Source: Rheinheimera sp. MM224 (GTDB lineage Bacteria > Pseudomonadota > Gammaproteobacteria > Enterobacterales > Alteromonadaceae). Taken from it: a stretch of 64,000 nt of DNA. Each line of letters starts with the position of its first letter. The first letter of the stretch is position 1. Below, in pieces: positions 36,142 to 43,768 of the stretch. The notes under the pieces were generated by a model. That model was given only the letters and a program-made list of their open reading frames with translations, searched no databases and was not told the DNA's origin. The translations under genes were made by a program, and so were the position numbers. Where the stretch lies: the NCBI RefSeq assembly GCF_947090785.1, contig NZ_OX352320.1:1116001-1180000 (forward strand), written 5' to 3'.

Positions 36142-36765
36142 ATGAAGATTGCAATTTTAGGCACTGGAAATATGGGCGCAGCTTTTGCTGCAGAACTTGC
36201 CGCCACACATGAAGTGAGCATTGGCAGCAGAGATCCAGCCAAAGCGGCAGCCCTGGCTGACACTATTGGCGCTGGTACTGTGGGTGGCGGTATTGCCGCA
36301 GCAGTGAAATTGTCGGATGTTGTCATTCTGGCTTTGCCTTTTGCTGCTGTGTCTGACGCGCTGAAACAGACAGGAGATTTAAGTGGTAAGGTCTTGATTG
36401 ATATCTCTAATCCGCTTACGGCTGATTTTCAGGGATTAAGCATAGGCCATCTGACATCGGCGGCTGAAGAAATTCAGGCATGGGCGCCAACGGCCAAAGT
36501 AGTAAAAGGTTTTAATACAATTTTTGCTCAGTTAGTAGCAGCAGAAAACCGCAAAACTCAGCCACTACAGGTGTTTGTGGCGGCAGATGATGAAACTGCA
36601 AAACAAACTGCTATGGCGCTGGCCAGCTCGATAAGCTTTCAAGCTGTGGATGCCGGGCCATTAAAAAATGCCCGTTTTCTGGAGCCTGTTGGCGCTATGA
36701 ATATTCAGTTTGGTTTCTTTTTAGGCAAAGGCCCTGTGGTTGCCCCAGTTTGGCTTGGGCTTTAA
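36142..36765 (+). CDS. NADP-binding reductase of the F420-reductase (NPFR) fold
   Basis: 207 residues: Rossmann start MKIAILGTGNMGAAFA, IGSRDP (NADP phosphate-binding position), DVVILALPF, KVLIDISNP and VKGFNTIFA. Homologues in Gammaproteobacteria are usually labelled NADPH-dependent F420 reductase, although F420 itself is not expected here, so the true substrate is unknown. AGAGGTGG precedes the ATG. Confidence 0.85.
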   Translation: MKIAILGTGNMGAAFAAELAATHEVSIGSRDPAKAAALADTIGAGTVGGGIAAAVKLSDVVILALPFAAVSDALKQTGDLSGKVLIDISNPLTADFQGLSIGHLTSAAEEIQAWAPTAKVVKGFNTIFAQLVAAENRKTQPLQVFVAADDETAKQTAMALASSISFQAVDAGPLKNARFLEPVGAMNIQFGFFLGKGPVVAPVWLGL

Positions 36766-36770
36766 ATCTT

Positions 36771-36807
36771 AACAGGCAGTGAAAATACTGCCTGTTTTAT
36801 CTTTTTA
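36771..36807 (+). terminator. Terminator after the reductase gene
   Basis: Perfect 10-bp stem AACAGGCAGT/ACTGCCTGTT with loop GAAAAT, followed by TT and further T-runs. It lies just before the hydrolase start, so the hydrolase needs its own promoter or read-through. Confidence 0.8.
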
Positions 36808-36821
36808 TTGGCGGGAAACAT

Positions 36822-37817
36822 ATGAACAAAAAGTTGAATATCTGGCTTGGTTTTTTTCTATTAGCACAAGCGGTGCTAACGACAGTAAATGCGGAGCCCG
36901 CTGTCGAAGTACTGAAGCAAGATTTTGTTTTTCCAAATAAAATAGCCGGTTTTCCTGCCAGGTTGTCTGATATTAAAGGATTGGAAATCAATTACTTCAC
37001 CACTAACGATGGGGTGAAATTGGCGTACTGGCAAGCTGGTAAAGGCAAGCCTGTGATCTTTGTGCCGGGCTGGTCGGCCAATGGCGCTGACTTTATTGAT
37101 GTGATCTATCTGCTGAGCAGTGGCTACAAGGTGATAGTGCTGGATCCGCGTAATCAGGGTTTATCAGAGCAGGTGCGGCAAGGGCAACGAATTTCGCGTT
37201 ATTCGATGGATTTAAAGCAGTTGACTGAGCATCTGGCGATAAAAAAAGCGGATTTTGTCGGCTGGTCTATGGGCGCTTCGGTGCTGTGGGGTTACATCGA
37301 CCTGTTTGGTACAGACAGCATCAACAAACTGGTCTGGATTGATGAGCCTATTTCTATTTACACTCGCGAGGATTGGTCTGAGCAGGAAAGACGTAATGCC
37401 GGTGGCATGACAACCTCGGCCGAGCGTATGATTGCCGCTTTTGCCGGAGCACCGACTAATAATCAGGTGGTGGATATGAAAGTGATGGAGCGTTTTATGG
37501 CGCAAGATTCGTTGCATTTTCAGAACTCTCAGGCCTTTGCCAAAGCTGTGATTAAAACTAACCCAGAGTATATGGCTCAGGTGTTATTTGACCATATTAC
37601 CAATGACTGGCGTGATGTGGTGCAGTATAAACTGGATATGCCAGTGGCTATTTTTAGCGGTGAATTGAGTCACAATTTGCCGAGCCAGCAATGGGCTCAG
37701 TCGGTGATCCCTGGCGCAAAACTTTATGTTTATACAGCGGCAGAGCAGGGTGATCATTTTCTGGCGGCAAAAAATCCAGTGAAATTTGTTGCTGATCTGA
37801 AGGCATTTTTACAATAG
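36822..37817 (+). CDS. Secreted alpha/beta hydrolase
   Basis: 331 residues with a signal peptide (cleaved near VNAEP). The alpha/beta-hydrolase pattern follows: VIFVPGWSANGADF, DPRNQGLSE, GWSMGASVLWG (serine nucleophile) and AAEQGDHFLAAK (catalytic His). The substrate is unknown. Confidence 0.85.
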   Translation: MNKKLNIWLGFFLLAQAVLTTVNAEPAVEVLKQDFVFPNKIAGFPARLSDIKGLEINYFTTNDGVKLAYWQAGKGKPVIFVPGWSANGADFIDVIYLLSSGYKVIVLDPRNQGLSEQVRQGQRISRYSMDLKQLTEHLAIKKADFVGWSMGASVLWGYIDLFGTDSINKLVWIDEPISIYTREDWSEQERRNAGGMTTSAERMIAAFAGAPTNNQVVDMKVMERFMAQDSLHFQNSQAFAKAVIKTNPEYMAQVLFDHITNDWRDVVQYKLDMPVAIFSGELSHNLPSQQWAQSVIPGAKLYVYTAAEQGDHFLAAKNPVKFVADLKAFLQ

Positions 37818-37902
37818 CAGTAAAAATGCGTCTGCCCTGTGTGGTATTAGTGTTCTGTGCGGCATCAGTATTAAGGGAAGAGTTAAAGTTGGGTAACAAA
37901 AG

Positions 37903-39012
37903 GTGACGGAATGTTGTTGTGGTCAATGCGCAGCCTGTCAGGCCAGATCATCTGCTTTACTGCAGCTGAAAAAGCGTGGTAGTCAGGACAGAAGAGTTGG
38001 CCGTTTTGGCCAACTTATAGCCCTGCAACCACAGGCTCTGAATGCTGAAGCAAGCACAGCTGTGTTACAAACTCAAACCCAGGTGGTGCAGGCTAAATCT
38101 ATTCTGAATAGCAATAGCTCCCCCGATATTCCCTGGTCAAAAACCATCAATCCTTATCAGGGCTGCGAGCATGGCTGCAGCTATTGTTATGCCAGACCTT
38201 CCCATGCTTACCACAATTTATCGCCCGGCCTGGATTTTGAAACTCAGCTGTTTGCCAAGAGCAATGCAGCCGATTTGCTGCAACAGGAGTTTATGAAAGC
38301 GGGTTACAAGCCGACGACTATTGCCATAGGCACCAATACAGATGCTTATCAGCCGATTGAGCGCACTTATGGCATTACACGGCAGCTGCTGCAGTTGATG
38401 CTGCAATTTCGCCATCCGGTGTCTGTGCTGACCAAAAGTAATCTGATCACCAGAGATATTGATTTGCTGTCGGAACTGGCGGCTTTGCAACTGGTGGAAG
38501 TACATTTTAGTCTTACCAGCTTGCGCAGTACGCTGGCAAAAAAACTTGAACCCAGAGCGGCATTGCCTGCTGCCCGGCTTGAAGCGATCAGGCTTTTGTC
38601 GCAGGCTGGAATTCCGGTCAAAGCCATGTTCGCTCCGCTGATCCCCTGGCTCAATGATGCCGAAATGGCAGATCTGATGTCGGCAGCAAAACAAGCTGGT
38701 GCACAGAGTATGGGCTATATATTGCTGCGGCTGCCCTATGAAGTGCAGGGTATTTTTACCGACTGGCTGGCTCAGCATTATCCGTCAGAACAAGGCCGGA
38801 TCCTGGCGATGATTCGGCAAAGCCGGGGGGATCTGAAAAACGCTCAGGCATTCACCAGCCGGATGACAGGGCAGGGGCTTGCTGCACTCGAGTTAAAACA
38901 CAGCTTTGAGCGTTGTTTTACCGAGCTGGGTTTTAAGCCGATGAGCCCCGATGATTTAACGACAAGCTTATTTACTAAAGTTTCCGCCACTTCACAATTA
39001 TCTTTGTTTTAG
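37903..39012 (+). CDS. PA0069-family radical SAM protein
   Basis: 369 residues from GTG 37903; no earlier ATG is in frame. Radical SAM cluster motif CEHGCSYC followed by YARPSHAY, then GTNTDAYQPIE and TKSNLITRD, as in the PA0069/SplB-like group. The product of the reaction is not known. The N-terminus has an unusual cysteine-rich stretch (ECCCGQCAAC) before the family-typical KKRGSQDRR, which may bind metal or reflect a start-site choice. Confidence 0.83.
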   Translation: MTECCCGQCAACQARSSALLQLKKRGSQDRRVGRFGQLIALQPQALNAEASTAVLQTQTQVVQAKSILNSNSSPDIPWSKTINPYQGCEHGCSYCYARPSHAYHNLSPGLDFETQLFAKSNAADLLQQEFMKAGYKPTTIAIGTNTDAYQPIERTYGITRQLLQLMLQFRHPVSVLTKSNLITRDIDLLSELAALQLVEVHFSLTSLRSTLAKKLEPRAALPAARLEAIRLLSQAGIPVKAMFAPLIPWLNDAEMADLMSAAKQAGAQSMGYILLRLPYEVQGIFTDWLAQHYPSEQGRILAMIRQSRGDLKNAQAFTSRMTGQGLAALELKHSFERCFTELGFKPMSPDDLTTSLFTKVSATSQLSLF

Positions 39013-39143
39013 ATAAAGCTCAAATCCTGTTGGGTACAATGCTCTTTTGCCATTTAACATGGCCTTTTCAAAAAACTTCTTTAATTCGCTGCACTTCTCA
39101 CTGATGAAATAAATTTACCTGATAGTTTCATTTTTTTATTGCC

Positions 39144-39159
39144 ACTTAAACGATTAAGT
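39144..39159. promoter_or_regulatory. LacI-type operator upstream of the MFS gene
   Basis: ACTTAAACGATTAAGT is palindromic with a central CG, as LacI-family operators are. It matches 15 of 16 positions of the operator at 46281 before the TonB receptor gene. A possible -35 (TTGTAG, 39159-39164) and -10 (TACAAA, 39183-39188) overlap or follow it. Confidence 0.65.
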
Positions 39160-39189
39160 TGTAGCTTTAAAGCATTATCAGATACAAAT

Positions 39190-39345
39190 AATCTGACAAA
39201 CCGGATGCGTTGTTGTATTGCCCTGGGGAGGGTGAAGCGCGCCGGATTTTATGGATCTTGCCTTTTAAAAGCCTAAGGTGAATAAAGCCGAAGATCCTGA
39301 TAAAAACCAGCGCTGCTTAAAAGCGCACCAAGACAGGGTAGACCC
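39190..39345 (+). promoter_or_regulatory. Structured 5' leader of the MFS gene
   Basis: The 333-base gap before the MFS gene has no ORF of note. Its last 155 bases can fold: TGCCCTG (about 39218) pairs with CAGGGTA near 39333, enclosing GGATCTT/AAGATCC and GCGCT/AGCGC hairpins. It is not a recognised riboswitch class. A GC-rich purine stretch (GGGGAGGGTGAAG) lies in the junction. Confidence 0.35.
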
Positions 39346-40593
39346 ATGCAACAAGTTCACTCTTTAAATGCGAGTTCGCCACCTTCATCCACAGCACAGC
39401 TTTCGCCCAGTGCTTTTACGCAGGTGAAGTGGATGACTTGCCTGATGTTTTTTGTTTTTGCTATGACCACAGACGCAGTTGGCGTCATTATTCCGCAAGT
39501 GGTGGCGCAGTTTCAGTTAAGTCTCACTGAAGCCGCCGCTTTTCATTATGTGCCTATGTTGTTTATTGGTTTATCTGGCTTGTTTTTGGGTCGTTATGCA
39601 GACCGCTTTGGTCGGAAGAAGGTGATTCTTGCCGGTTTAGCGCTCTATGCTATAGCTTGTGTGGCTTTTATTTTTGGTGAAAGTTTTATCTTTTATCTGC
39701 TGCTGTTAGGTGTCAGTGGTTTAAGTATTGGTTTATTTAAAACCGGAGCTTTAGCGTTAGTGGGGGATGTCAGCCCTGATGCCGACAGTCACACCCGATT
39801 AATGAACAGAGTGGAAGGTTTTTTTGGTCTGGGTGCTATTTTTGGCCCTGCTTTGGTAGGTTTGTTAATAGCGGCCTCTTTGGATTGGACTCAGCTTTAT
39901 CTGCTGGCAGGGCTGATTTGTGCCGTGTTGCTGATTATGGCCTCAAGGCTGGATTATCCGGCCTACCAGCCACAGCAGCATACGTCTGTCTGGCAAAGTC
40001 TGGCGCTGGTGAAAGATAAACATGCTCTGGGGTTTTCGCTGGCTATCGCTTGTTATGTTGCCACTGAAGTCGCCATTTTTGTTTGGTTGCCTACGTTATT
40101 ACAAAGTTACGATGGCAACTTCACTGTACTGGCCGCCCACGCTATTACAGTGTTTTTTATTCTGCGCACCGCAGGACGATTCCTTGCCGAGTGGTTATTG
40201 CTGCGTTTTAGCTGGACTGCGTTATTGGCCTGGTTTGGCAGCGCTATTTTTATTTGTTTTGCCTTGAGTATGTATTTTGGCGTCGCCGCTGCTTTATGGT
40301 TGATGCCGCTATCAGGGCTTTTTATGTCGATGATGTACCCTACGTTAAACTCCAAAGGCATCAGCTGTTTTCCACGCCAGCAGCATGGCGCAGCTGCAGG
40401 TTTAATTCTGGCTTTTACCGCGTTGGCAGCAGCTTTAGGGCCTTTGCTGATGGGCTTAGTCGGCGATGCGATGGGGGATGTGCGTTATGGTTTTTATCTG
40501 GCGACAGGTTTTGCTTTGCTGTTAATGCTGGGGTTATGGTGGAATCACTTTGTGCAACCTGCCGCCAGACGACTGGCGCTTGGTCATGATTAA
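39346..40593 (+). CDS. MFS transporter
   Basis: 415 residues with about 12 hydrophobic segments and the MFS loop motif GRYADRFGRKKVILAG (between helices 2 and 3). The likely cargo is a sugar, because a LacI-type operator before it is shared with a TonB receptor operon converging from the other side. It ends at a strong bidirectional terminator. Confidence 0.88.
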   Translation: MQQVHSLNASSPPSSTAQLSPSAFTQVKWMTCLMFFVFAMTTDAVGVIIPQVVAQFQLSLTEAAAFHYVPMLFIGLSGLFLGRYADRFGRKKVILAGLALYAIACVAFIFGESFIFYLLLLGVSGLSIGLFKTGALALVGDVSPDADSHTRLMNRVEGFFGLGAIFGPALVGLLIAASLDWTQLYLLAGLICAVLLIMASRLDYPAYQPQQHTSVWQSLALVKDKHALGFSLAIACYVATEVAIFVWLPTLLQSYDGNFTVLAAHAITVFFILRTAGRFLAEWLLLRFSWTALLAWFGSAIFICFALSMYFGVAAALWLMPLSGLFMSMMYPTLNSKGISCFPRQQHGAAAGLILAFTALAAALGPLLMGLVGDAMGDVRYGFYLATGFALLLMLGLWWNHFVQPAARRLALGHD

Positions 40594-40611
40594 GTTGTAG
40601 CCAGTTTTCAG

Positions 40612-40643
40612 AACAAAGGCAGCCTGGGCTGCCTTTGTTGTTT
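40612..40643. terminator. Bidirectional terminator between the MFS and halogenase genes
   Basis: Perfect 12-bp stem AACAAAGGCAGC/GCTGCCTTTGTT (40612-40623, 40628-40639) with a CTGG loop and a T-rich right flank. Confidence 0.85.
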
Positions 40644-40647
40644 TAAC

Positions 40648-42159
40648 TTAGAGTGGGGCGGCTTTACAGTACTGGTCTATATACTGTTGATGCGTGGGCA
40701 GCGACAAAGCCGCCGCCTGCATCGCCTGACTGAGTTTAGCTAATCGTTCTGCGCCTTCAATGCTGCGATAAGCTAGCATAGCATCGGTTTTTTGCGGTGT
40801 ATTAAACTGACCTATATGCACGGCCAGCCAGCTGGTGTTGCCAAATAAATCCATTTCGCCCGGTATTAAGCGGCCCTGACGTTTAAATTGCTCTATCCGG
40901 TAATTGAGTGAGTCTGGCACTGGCATGGCTGCGCAGTAACGCCATAATTCGCTGTCATCCCGCTCTGTCAGCTTGTAATGCAGAATGATGAAATCGCGTA
41001 TATTTTCTATTTCGCGAATCGCTACTCTGTTGTATTCCTCAGTCAGCAAAGGGTCAAAATCTCTAGCCGGAAACAGCGCTAACAGCTTGGCTATACCCGC
41101 CTGAATTAAATGAATACTGGTGGATTCCAAGGGTTCTAAAAAGCCACTGGCAAGGCCTATGGCCACCACGTTTTTATTCCAGAACAAGTTCCGTCGTCCT
41201 GTAACAAACTGCAGCATTCGGGGTTCAGCTAAAGCTTTGGCTTCAAGGTTTTGCAGCAGAACATCCTGAGCTTGCTGCTCGCTCATAAAGTGGTTACTGA
41301 ATACATGGCCATTGCCAGTGCGGTGTTGCAGCGGTATGCGCCATTGCCAGCCAGCAGCATGAGCTGTGGATTTTGTGTATGGGGTGAAGTCGCCGCGTTC
41401 ACTCGGTACTGCCCAGGCTCTGTTGCACGGCAGCCAGTGTGACCAATCCTGATAACCGGTTTTTAGTGTGTCTTCAATCAATAAACCGCGAAAGCCGGAG
41501 CAATCGATAAAAAGCTCACCTTCAATCAATTGACCGTTGTCCAGCTGCACTGCTTCAATAAAACCTGAGACAGGGTTTTGTTTTACCGCGTTGATTTTAC
41601 CTTCGATACGCAGTACGCCTTTGGCTTCGGAGTACTGGCGTAGATAGCGGGCATAAAGGCCGGCATCAAAATGATAGGCATAATCGTGAGTCGATAGTAC
41701 ATGGCGTGGATCTGTGACAGGGGGCGCAAAACGGCCCTGTTGTGCTGCCACCCATGCCATAGAATACTGATCAAAAGCTTGTGCTTTACCCTCAAGCTTT
41801 GCTTGTAACCAATGATGATGCAGGCTGACCAAATCAAACTGGCGGCCATAGCTGCCAAAAGGGTGGAAATAACTGTGGTTTTGCCGCCCCCAGTTGATGA
41901 ACTGAATACCAAGTTTAAAAGAGCCTTGAGTGGCGCGGATAAAGTCGTTTTCGTTAATTCCCAGGCTTTGGTTAAACAACCGAATCGGCGGTATAGTGGC
42001 TTCGCCTACGCCAACTGTGCCTATTTGCTCAGATTCAATCAGCGTGATCTGGCAGCCTTGTTGTAATGCATTACTTAAGGCTGCAGCTGTCATCCAGCCT
42101 GCTGTGCCTCCGCCAACTATCACTATCTTTTTTATGCTGTTGTTTCCAGAATAGCTCAT
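40648..42159 (-). CDS. Tryptophan-halogenase-family flavoprotein
   Basis: 503 residues: FAD-binding GGGTAGW (16-22), the FK pair with the catalytic-type lysine at K82 (SFKLGIQF), the family-specific WQWRIP motif (WxWxIP) and the LESTS segment carrying the active-site Glu-Ser. All key residues of flavin-dependent halogenases are present. It overlaps the TPR/2OG-oxygenase gene by ATGA and follows a TonB receptor. This arrangement is common in Caulobacter, Xanthomonas and Alteromonas sugar loci, where the natural substrate is not known and is unlikely to be free tryptophan. Confidence 0.9.
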   Translation of the reverse strand: MSYSGNNSIKKIVIVGGGTAGWMTAAALSNALQQGCQITLIESEQIGTVGVGEATIPPIRLFNQSLGINENDFIRATQGSFKLGIQFINWGRQNHSYFHPFGSYGRQFDLVSLHHHWLQAKLEGKAQAFDQYSMAWVAAQQGRFAPPVTDPRHVLSTHDYAYHFDAGLYARYLRQYSEAKGVLRIEGKINAVKQNPVSGFIEAVQLDNGQLIEGELFIDCSGFRGLLIEDTLKTGYQDWSHWLPCNRAWAVPSERGDFTPYTKSTAHAAGWQWRIPLQHRTGNGHVFSNHFMSEQQAQDVLLQNLEAKALAEPRMLQFVTGRRNLFWNKNVVAIGLASGFLEPLESTSIHLIQAGIAKLLALFPARDFDPLLTEEYNRVAIREIENIRDFIILHYKLTERDDSELWRYCAAMPVPDSLNYRIEQFKRQGRLIPGEMDLFGNTSWLAVHIGQFNTPQKTDAMLAYRSIEGAERLAKLSQAMQAAALSLPTHQQYIDQYCKAAPL

Positions 42160-43664
42160 CCGGGCTCTCCGCTAATAAAAGGCTGAGGTTCAATATCAAA
42201 GGCCAGAGTTAAACGTTCACCCGACTCAAAAGGCACAGTGTTATGCCATAAGGTGGCTGGAAATAACACCAGGGTACCAGCTTGTGGTTGATGCTGAAGT
42301 TGAGGATCTAATGGCAGTTGAAGCTCTGCAGGTGGTGCGCCAAACTGCAGCCATCCAGCAGGTGCTTGCCCCAACTGTTTTGCGGTTGGGATCTCAAGAT
42401 GCAAAGCTGCACTGAGCCAACCGGATGGATGAGTGTGGCTGACATTAAAACCCTGAGTTTTTAGTAAAGTAGACCAGCTGCCGCTAAAACGACAGCGGCC
42501 TTGTAAAGAGCGGTCGCGTGTTCGTCCTAACAAAGGATGCGTAGCTAGCGCAGTTGGTAGTTGCTCTACATAGCTTTGCACTGCAGTTTTTAGTTTATGT
42601 TTTAACAGATGCAGCGGTTGTTCATGGCGCAGCAGAATATTTTGATCAGTTTGGGTGCCACCACGAACTGACTGCTGGGCAAAAGGTGCTTTGGCTTTGT
42701 GTAAGGAGCGTAAAACAGAGCACAACACATTTAATTCAGTAGTGCTTAACTGCAAATCAAAGGCTTTTACCTGCATGGGTTCAGTGTCCAGCCACCAGGC
42801 TCTTTGCTCACCTGATTGAGCTCCCAGCATACGCCAAATCAAAGAGATGTAAGGCCAGAATACAGTGGCTGATACGGTTTGAAGCCAGGGCAGGGCACTT
42901 TGTTCAGCAGCTTTCAATTCGCCATGGCGCAGCTGAAATCGGGTTAACGCCATAGCCCGCACCGGATCTTGTACCTGACTTGTTTCTGCAAATAACAAGG
43001 CCGCTTTTGCGGTGTCGCCTGATTCGGCTGCGACAAAAAGCCGGGCTAAGGTTAGTTGCAAGTGCTTACCACAACGCTGTTCGGCTAAGCCTAAAATCTG
43101 CTGACATTGGGGCCATTGTTTTAACTGGGCATGACTGCGAAACCAGTCAAGCCAAAGTGCGAGTTGTTGAGGCTGTTGTGTGCATGCTTGTCGATAATTA
43201 TCCGAAAAATGGCTGGCATCACCTGATGTAAACCGCATGCTGCTTAATAACTTGTGACCATCCAGCCACAGCGGATGAGCCGCCAGATTTTGGACTAACA
43301 GTTGTTCTGCCAGACTGTATTCGCCATCAGCGGCTAAAGCCAAAGCTAAACCACGGTAGGCATTTAAATCGCCCGGAGTCAAAGTGGTGAGCTGATAAAA
43401 ATGATCGACAGCAGAGTAACCTGCAAAGAAGCGGCTTTGCGCCAACGCCATCAGAGTTGAGGCATCGGATGGTTGTAGAGCTGCGGCCTGGCTAAAGGCA
43501 TGCACAGCTTCTGTTTCATATTGTTCTTCATGCCAGGCAAAACCTGCTAGCTTCCAGGCCATTGCATCCTGCGGTACCTGTTCAAGCTGTTGGCGCAGCA
43601 GCGGTATCGCCAGATCGGCCCGGCCTTGTTGCAGATGCTGTTGTGCCAGCTGAACTCTGGTCAT
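42156..43664 (-). CDS. TPR protein with C-terminal 2OG-Fe(II) oxygenase-like domain
   Basis: 502 residues from ATG 43664, with AAGGA upstream. TPR-like repeats fill about 1-270. The C-terminal domain resembles the putative 2OG-Fe(II) oxygenase family: GFNVSHTHPSGWLSAALHLEIP (candidate ligands H410/H412), then LFPATLWHNTVPF with H474 and a 2OG-binding arginine in SGERLTLAF. It overlaps the halogenase by four bases and follows the receptor gene, so the three are probably one operon. The substrate is unknown. Confidence 0.75.
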   Translation of the reverse strand: MTRVQLAQQHLQQGRADLAIPLLRQQLEQVPQDAMAWKLAGFAWHEEQYETEAVHAFSQAAALQPSDASTLMALAQSRFFAGYSAVDHFYQLTTLTPGDLNAYRGLALALAADGEYSLAEQLLVQNLAAHPLWLDGHKLLSSMRFTSGDASHFSDNYRQACTQQPQQLALWLDWFRSHAQLKQWPQCQQILGLAEQRCGKHLQLTLARLFVAAESGDTAKAALLFAETSQVQDPVRAMALTRFQLRHGELKAAEQSALPWLQTVSATVFWPYISLIWRMLGAQSGEQRAWWLDTEPMQVKAFDLQLSTTELNVLCSVLRSLHKAKAPFAQQSVRGGTQTDQNILLRHEQPLHLLKHKLKTAVQSYVEQLPTALATHPLLGRTRDRSLQGRCRFSGSWSTLLKTQGFNVSHTHPSGWLSAALHLEIPTAKQLGQAPAGWLQFGAPPAELQLPLDPQLQHQPQAGTLVLFPATLWHNTVPFESGERLTLAFDIEPQPFISGEPG

Positions 43665-43709
43665 GCAGTGTCCTTGAAGCAATTACACCAATACAGATGA
43701 AACGGAAAA

Positions 43710-43747
43710 GCTGGTAAAGCAGTGTGCACTTTACCAGCCTGTTTTTT
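43710..43747. terminator. Stem-loop between receptor and TPR genes
   Basis: GCTGGTAAAG (43710-43719)/CTTTACCAGC (43729-43738), 9-base loop. Read leftward, as the operon is transcribed, TTTT follows. It could attenuate the downstream genes relative to the receptor. Confidence 0.5.
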
Positions 43748-43768
43748 TCGTTTTGCCTGAAAAACAGC

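Noticed and set aside
36142..36765. True F420-dependent reductase
   Set aside because: The fold matches, but no F420 biosynthesis is expected in this group; only a general NADP-binding reductase is supported.
39205..39276. 23-codon ORF in the MFS leader as a leader peptide
   Set aside because: No ribosome-binding site, no run of regulatory codons, and the same bases are needed for the proposed RNA stems.
39285..39315. Resemblance of CCTGATAAAAACCAGCG to part of a TPP riboswitch
   Set aside because: The other conserved TPP blocks are absent and the downstream gene is a transporter of unclear cargo; the match is too short.
40648..42159. Naming the gene prnA (tryptophan 7-halogenase)
   Set aside because: Context is a TonB receptor operon, with no pyrrolnitrin-type genes; only the family can be asserted.
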